Shown here: positions 63,001-64,000 of the stretch, piece by piece
How the letters are laid out: every line of letters starts with the position of its first letter
Numbering within the stretch: position 1 is the stretch's first letter
From: Pseudalgibacter alginicilyticus
GTDB lineage: Bacteria > Bacteroidota > Bacteroidia > Flavobacteriales > Flavobacteriaceae
DNA: 64,000 bases
Direction of reading: 5' to 3'
Assembly: GCF_001310225.1 (NCBI RefSeq)
Contig: NZ_CP012898.1
Location: forward strand, 62,001-126,000
Position numbers and translations under genes: made by a program
Notes under the pieces: model-generated
What the model saw: the letters and a program-made list of their open reading frames with translations, nothing else
Database searches by the model: none
What the model was told of the DNA's origin: nothing

Positions 63001-64000
63001 ATGAATTTTAAAACCAATTTAAAATTTGATTTAGAATCTCTTTTTCTAAATTCAGATACAGCTAAAAAATTATATCATGATTTTGCAGCCAAAATGCCCA
63101 TAGTAGATTATCACAACCATTTGTCTGCAAAAAAAATAGCAGAAAACAAGCCGGTTGAAAACATAACGGCGGCTTGGTTAAAAGAGGATCACTATAAATG
63201 GCGTGGTATGCGTGCTAATGGTATTGATGAAACTTTTATTACAGGTGCTGCTTCGGACTATGAAAAGTTTGAAAAATGGGCGGAAACTGTGCCCTATACT
63301 GTAGGAAACCCCTTGTTTCACTGGAATCAAATGGAATTAAAGCGCTATTTTGATATAGATGAGGTTTTACAACCTTCCAATGCTAAAGCGGTTTATGACA
63401 AAGCGAATAGTGTTTTAAAAGAAAAAACACCAGCACAATTGTTGGAACATATGCAAGTAAAAGTTGTTTGTACTACCGATGACCCAACGGATTCTTTAGA
63501 ATATCATAAGCAAATAGCAGACGGTAATTTTTATACAAAAGTTCTACCAACTTTTCGTTCTGATGGTTTGTTTTTAATTGATGACGCCAATTTTCCCTCT
63601 TATATAAAAAAATTAGAAGCTTGTGTGGGATATATTATAACGTCTTTGCAAGACTATTATAAGGCTATTGATGATAGAATTGATTTTTTTCAATCTGTAG
63701 GCTGTAAATTATCTGATTACGGTATTGGAAGTCCGTTATTTGTAGAAGATTACACAGAAACAGAGGTTGCTGAAATTTTTAACAAATTTTTAAACAAAGA
63801 AACTTTGACTACTTTGGAAGTTGAGAAATTTAAATCTTGTTTATTGTTTTATTTAGCTAGAAAATATCATGAAAAAGGTTGGGCTCAGCAGTATCATTTA
63901 GGAGCTATTAGAAATAATAATAGAAGATTGCAAGCCAAATTTGGTTCGGATGCTGGTTGCGATTCTATTGGTGATTATACGATGGCACAACCGCTTTCAA
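63001..64000 (+). CDS. uxaC: glucuronate isomerase, N-terminal part (cut by window end)
   Basis: The frame from ATG 63001 is open to the window edge (333 codons, of about 465 in the full enzyme). MPIVDYHNHLSAKKIAENKP carries the metal-binding HxH of the amidohydrolase-like fold, and HYKWRGMRANGIDE, FRSDGLFLIDDANFPSY and AIRNNNRRLQAKFG match UxaC. It converts D-glucuronate to D-fructuronate (and galacturonate to tagaturonate). Further hexuronate genes probably lie beyond the right edge. Confidence 0.92.
   Translation, partial: MNFKTNLKFDLESLFLNSDTAKKLYHDFAAKMPIVDYHNHLSAKKIAENKPVENITAAWLKEDHYKWRGMRANGIDETFITGAASDYEKFEKWAETVPYTVGNPLFHWNQMELKRYFDIDEVLQPSNAKAVYDKANSVLKEKTPAQLLEHMQVKVVCTTDDPTDSLEYHKQIADGNFYTKVLPTFRSDGLFLIDDANFPSYIKKLEACVGYIITSLQDYYKAIDDRIDFFQSVGCKLSDYGIGSPLFVEDYTETEVAEIFNKFLNKETLTTLEVEKFKSCLLFYLARKYHEKGWAQQYHLGAIRNNNRRLQAKFGSDAGCDSIGDYTMAQPLS

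Noticed and set aside
1-64000. tRNA, rRNA, CRISPR arrays, insertion sequences, prophage or defence islands
   Set aside because: I looked for tRNA arm words, spaced repeats, transposase and phage genes and recognised none. A tRNA or covariance search was not possible here.

Overview
The window is AT-rich and reads as chromosome of a member of the Flavobacteriaceae (Bacteroidetes). The evidence is gliding-motility genes gldF and gldG beside dnaN, Bacteroidetes-type families (DUF4294, DUF6048, DUF6452, GH3, PAS kinases, lipoproteins with SPII boxes, YwqK repeats), promoters of the TTTG/TAnnTTTG type, and a lack of Shine-Dalgarno sequences. I found no rRNA, tRNA, CRISPR array, phage or IS element. 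The genus cannot be fixed from the sequence alone.

Layout. 0-4 kb: end of a menaquinone operon (menC end, CPBP protease, menE) and sppA. 4-5.2 kb: an orphan C5-cytosine DNA methyltransferase with no visible restriction partner. 5.3-12.5 kb: lemA with a DUF2207 membrane protein, a Bcr-type exporter divergent from a Crp/Fnr-type regulator, YceI, a zinc peptidase, a 45-residue microprotein and a one-domain helicase remnant. 12.5-20.4 kb: PrsW protease, Nudix hydrolase, M42 peptidase, HlyIII, GNAT, ZIP transporter and two methyltransferases, the last two separated by a structured non-coding repeat. 20.4-27.6 kb: a YwqK-repeat protein, rlmD with two small secreted-protein genes, ornithine aminotransferase and an XRE-cupin regulator.

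27.7-44 kb is a stress-response neighbourhood. It holds CsbD, a Rho-N/SAP-like protein, an AI-2E family permease, an F420-type NADP oxidoreductase, a receiver plus PAS-kinase pair, a 21-cysteine metal-binding protein, a PNPOx-like protein, a second lone receiver, OsmC, YihY, AraC, an FAD oxidase, DUF1328, a cysteine-free ArsC-like protein, an SDR and cardiolipin synthase. Most are short units with own leaders, and four of the leaders share a TTG(A/G)GTTAA word. Together they suggest a co-regulated envelope, redox and osmotic stress regulon.

44-64 kb returns to core genes: GH3, tandem M28 peptidases, DUF3108, UspA, dnaN, gldG and gldF with an extra gene wedged between them, a SAM-hydrolase-type protein, phoH (TTG start), an outer-membrane barrel, a lipocalin-like lipoprotein, purC with a clear promoter, a beta-helix lipoprotein, a thioesterase, and the start of uxaC, which runs off the window.

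I do not see an obvious new defence or mobile system. The best leads are the structured element at 18963-19114, the operator-like palindromes around the Crp/Fnr gene, the shared stress leader word, the gene between gldF and gldG, and the terminator-in-leader arrangement at 13808-13835.
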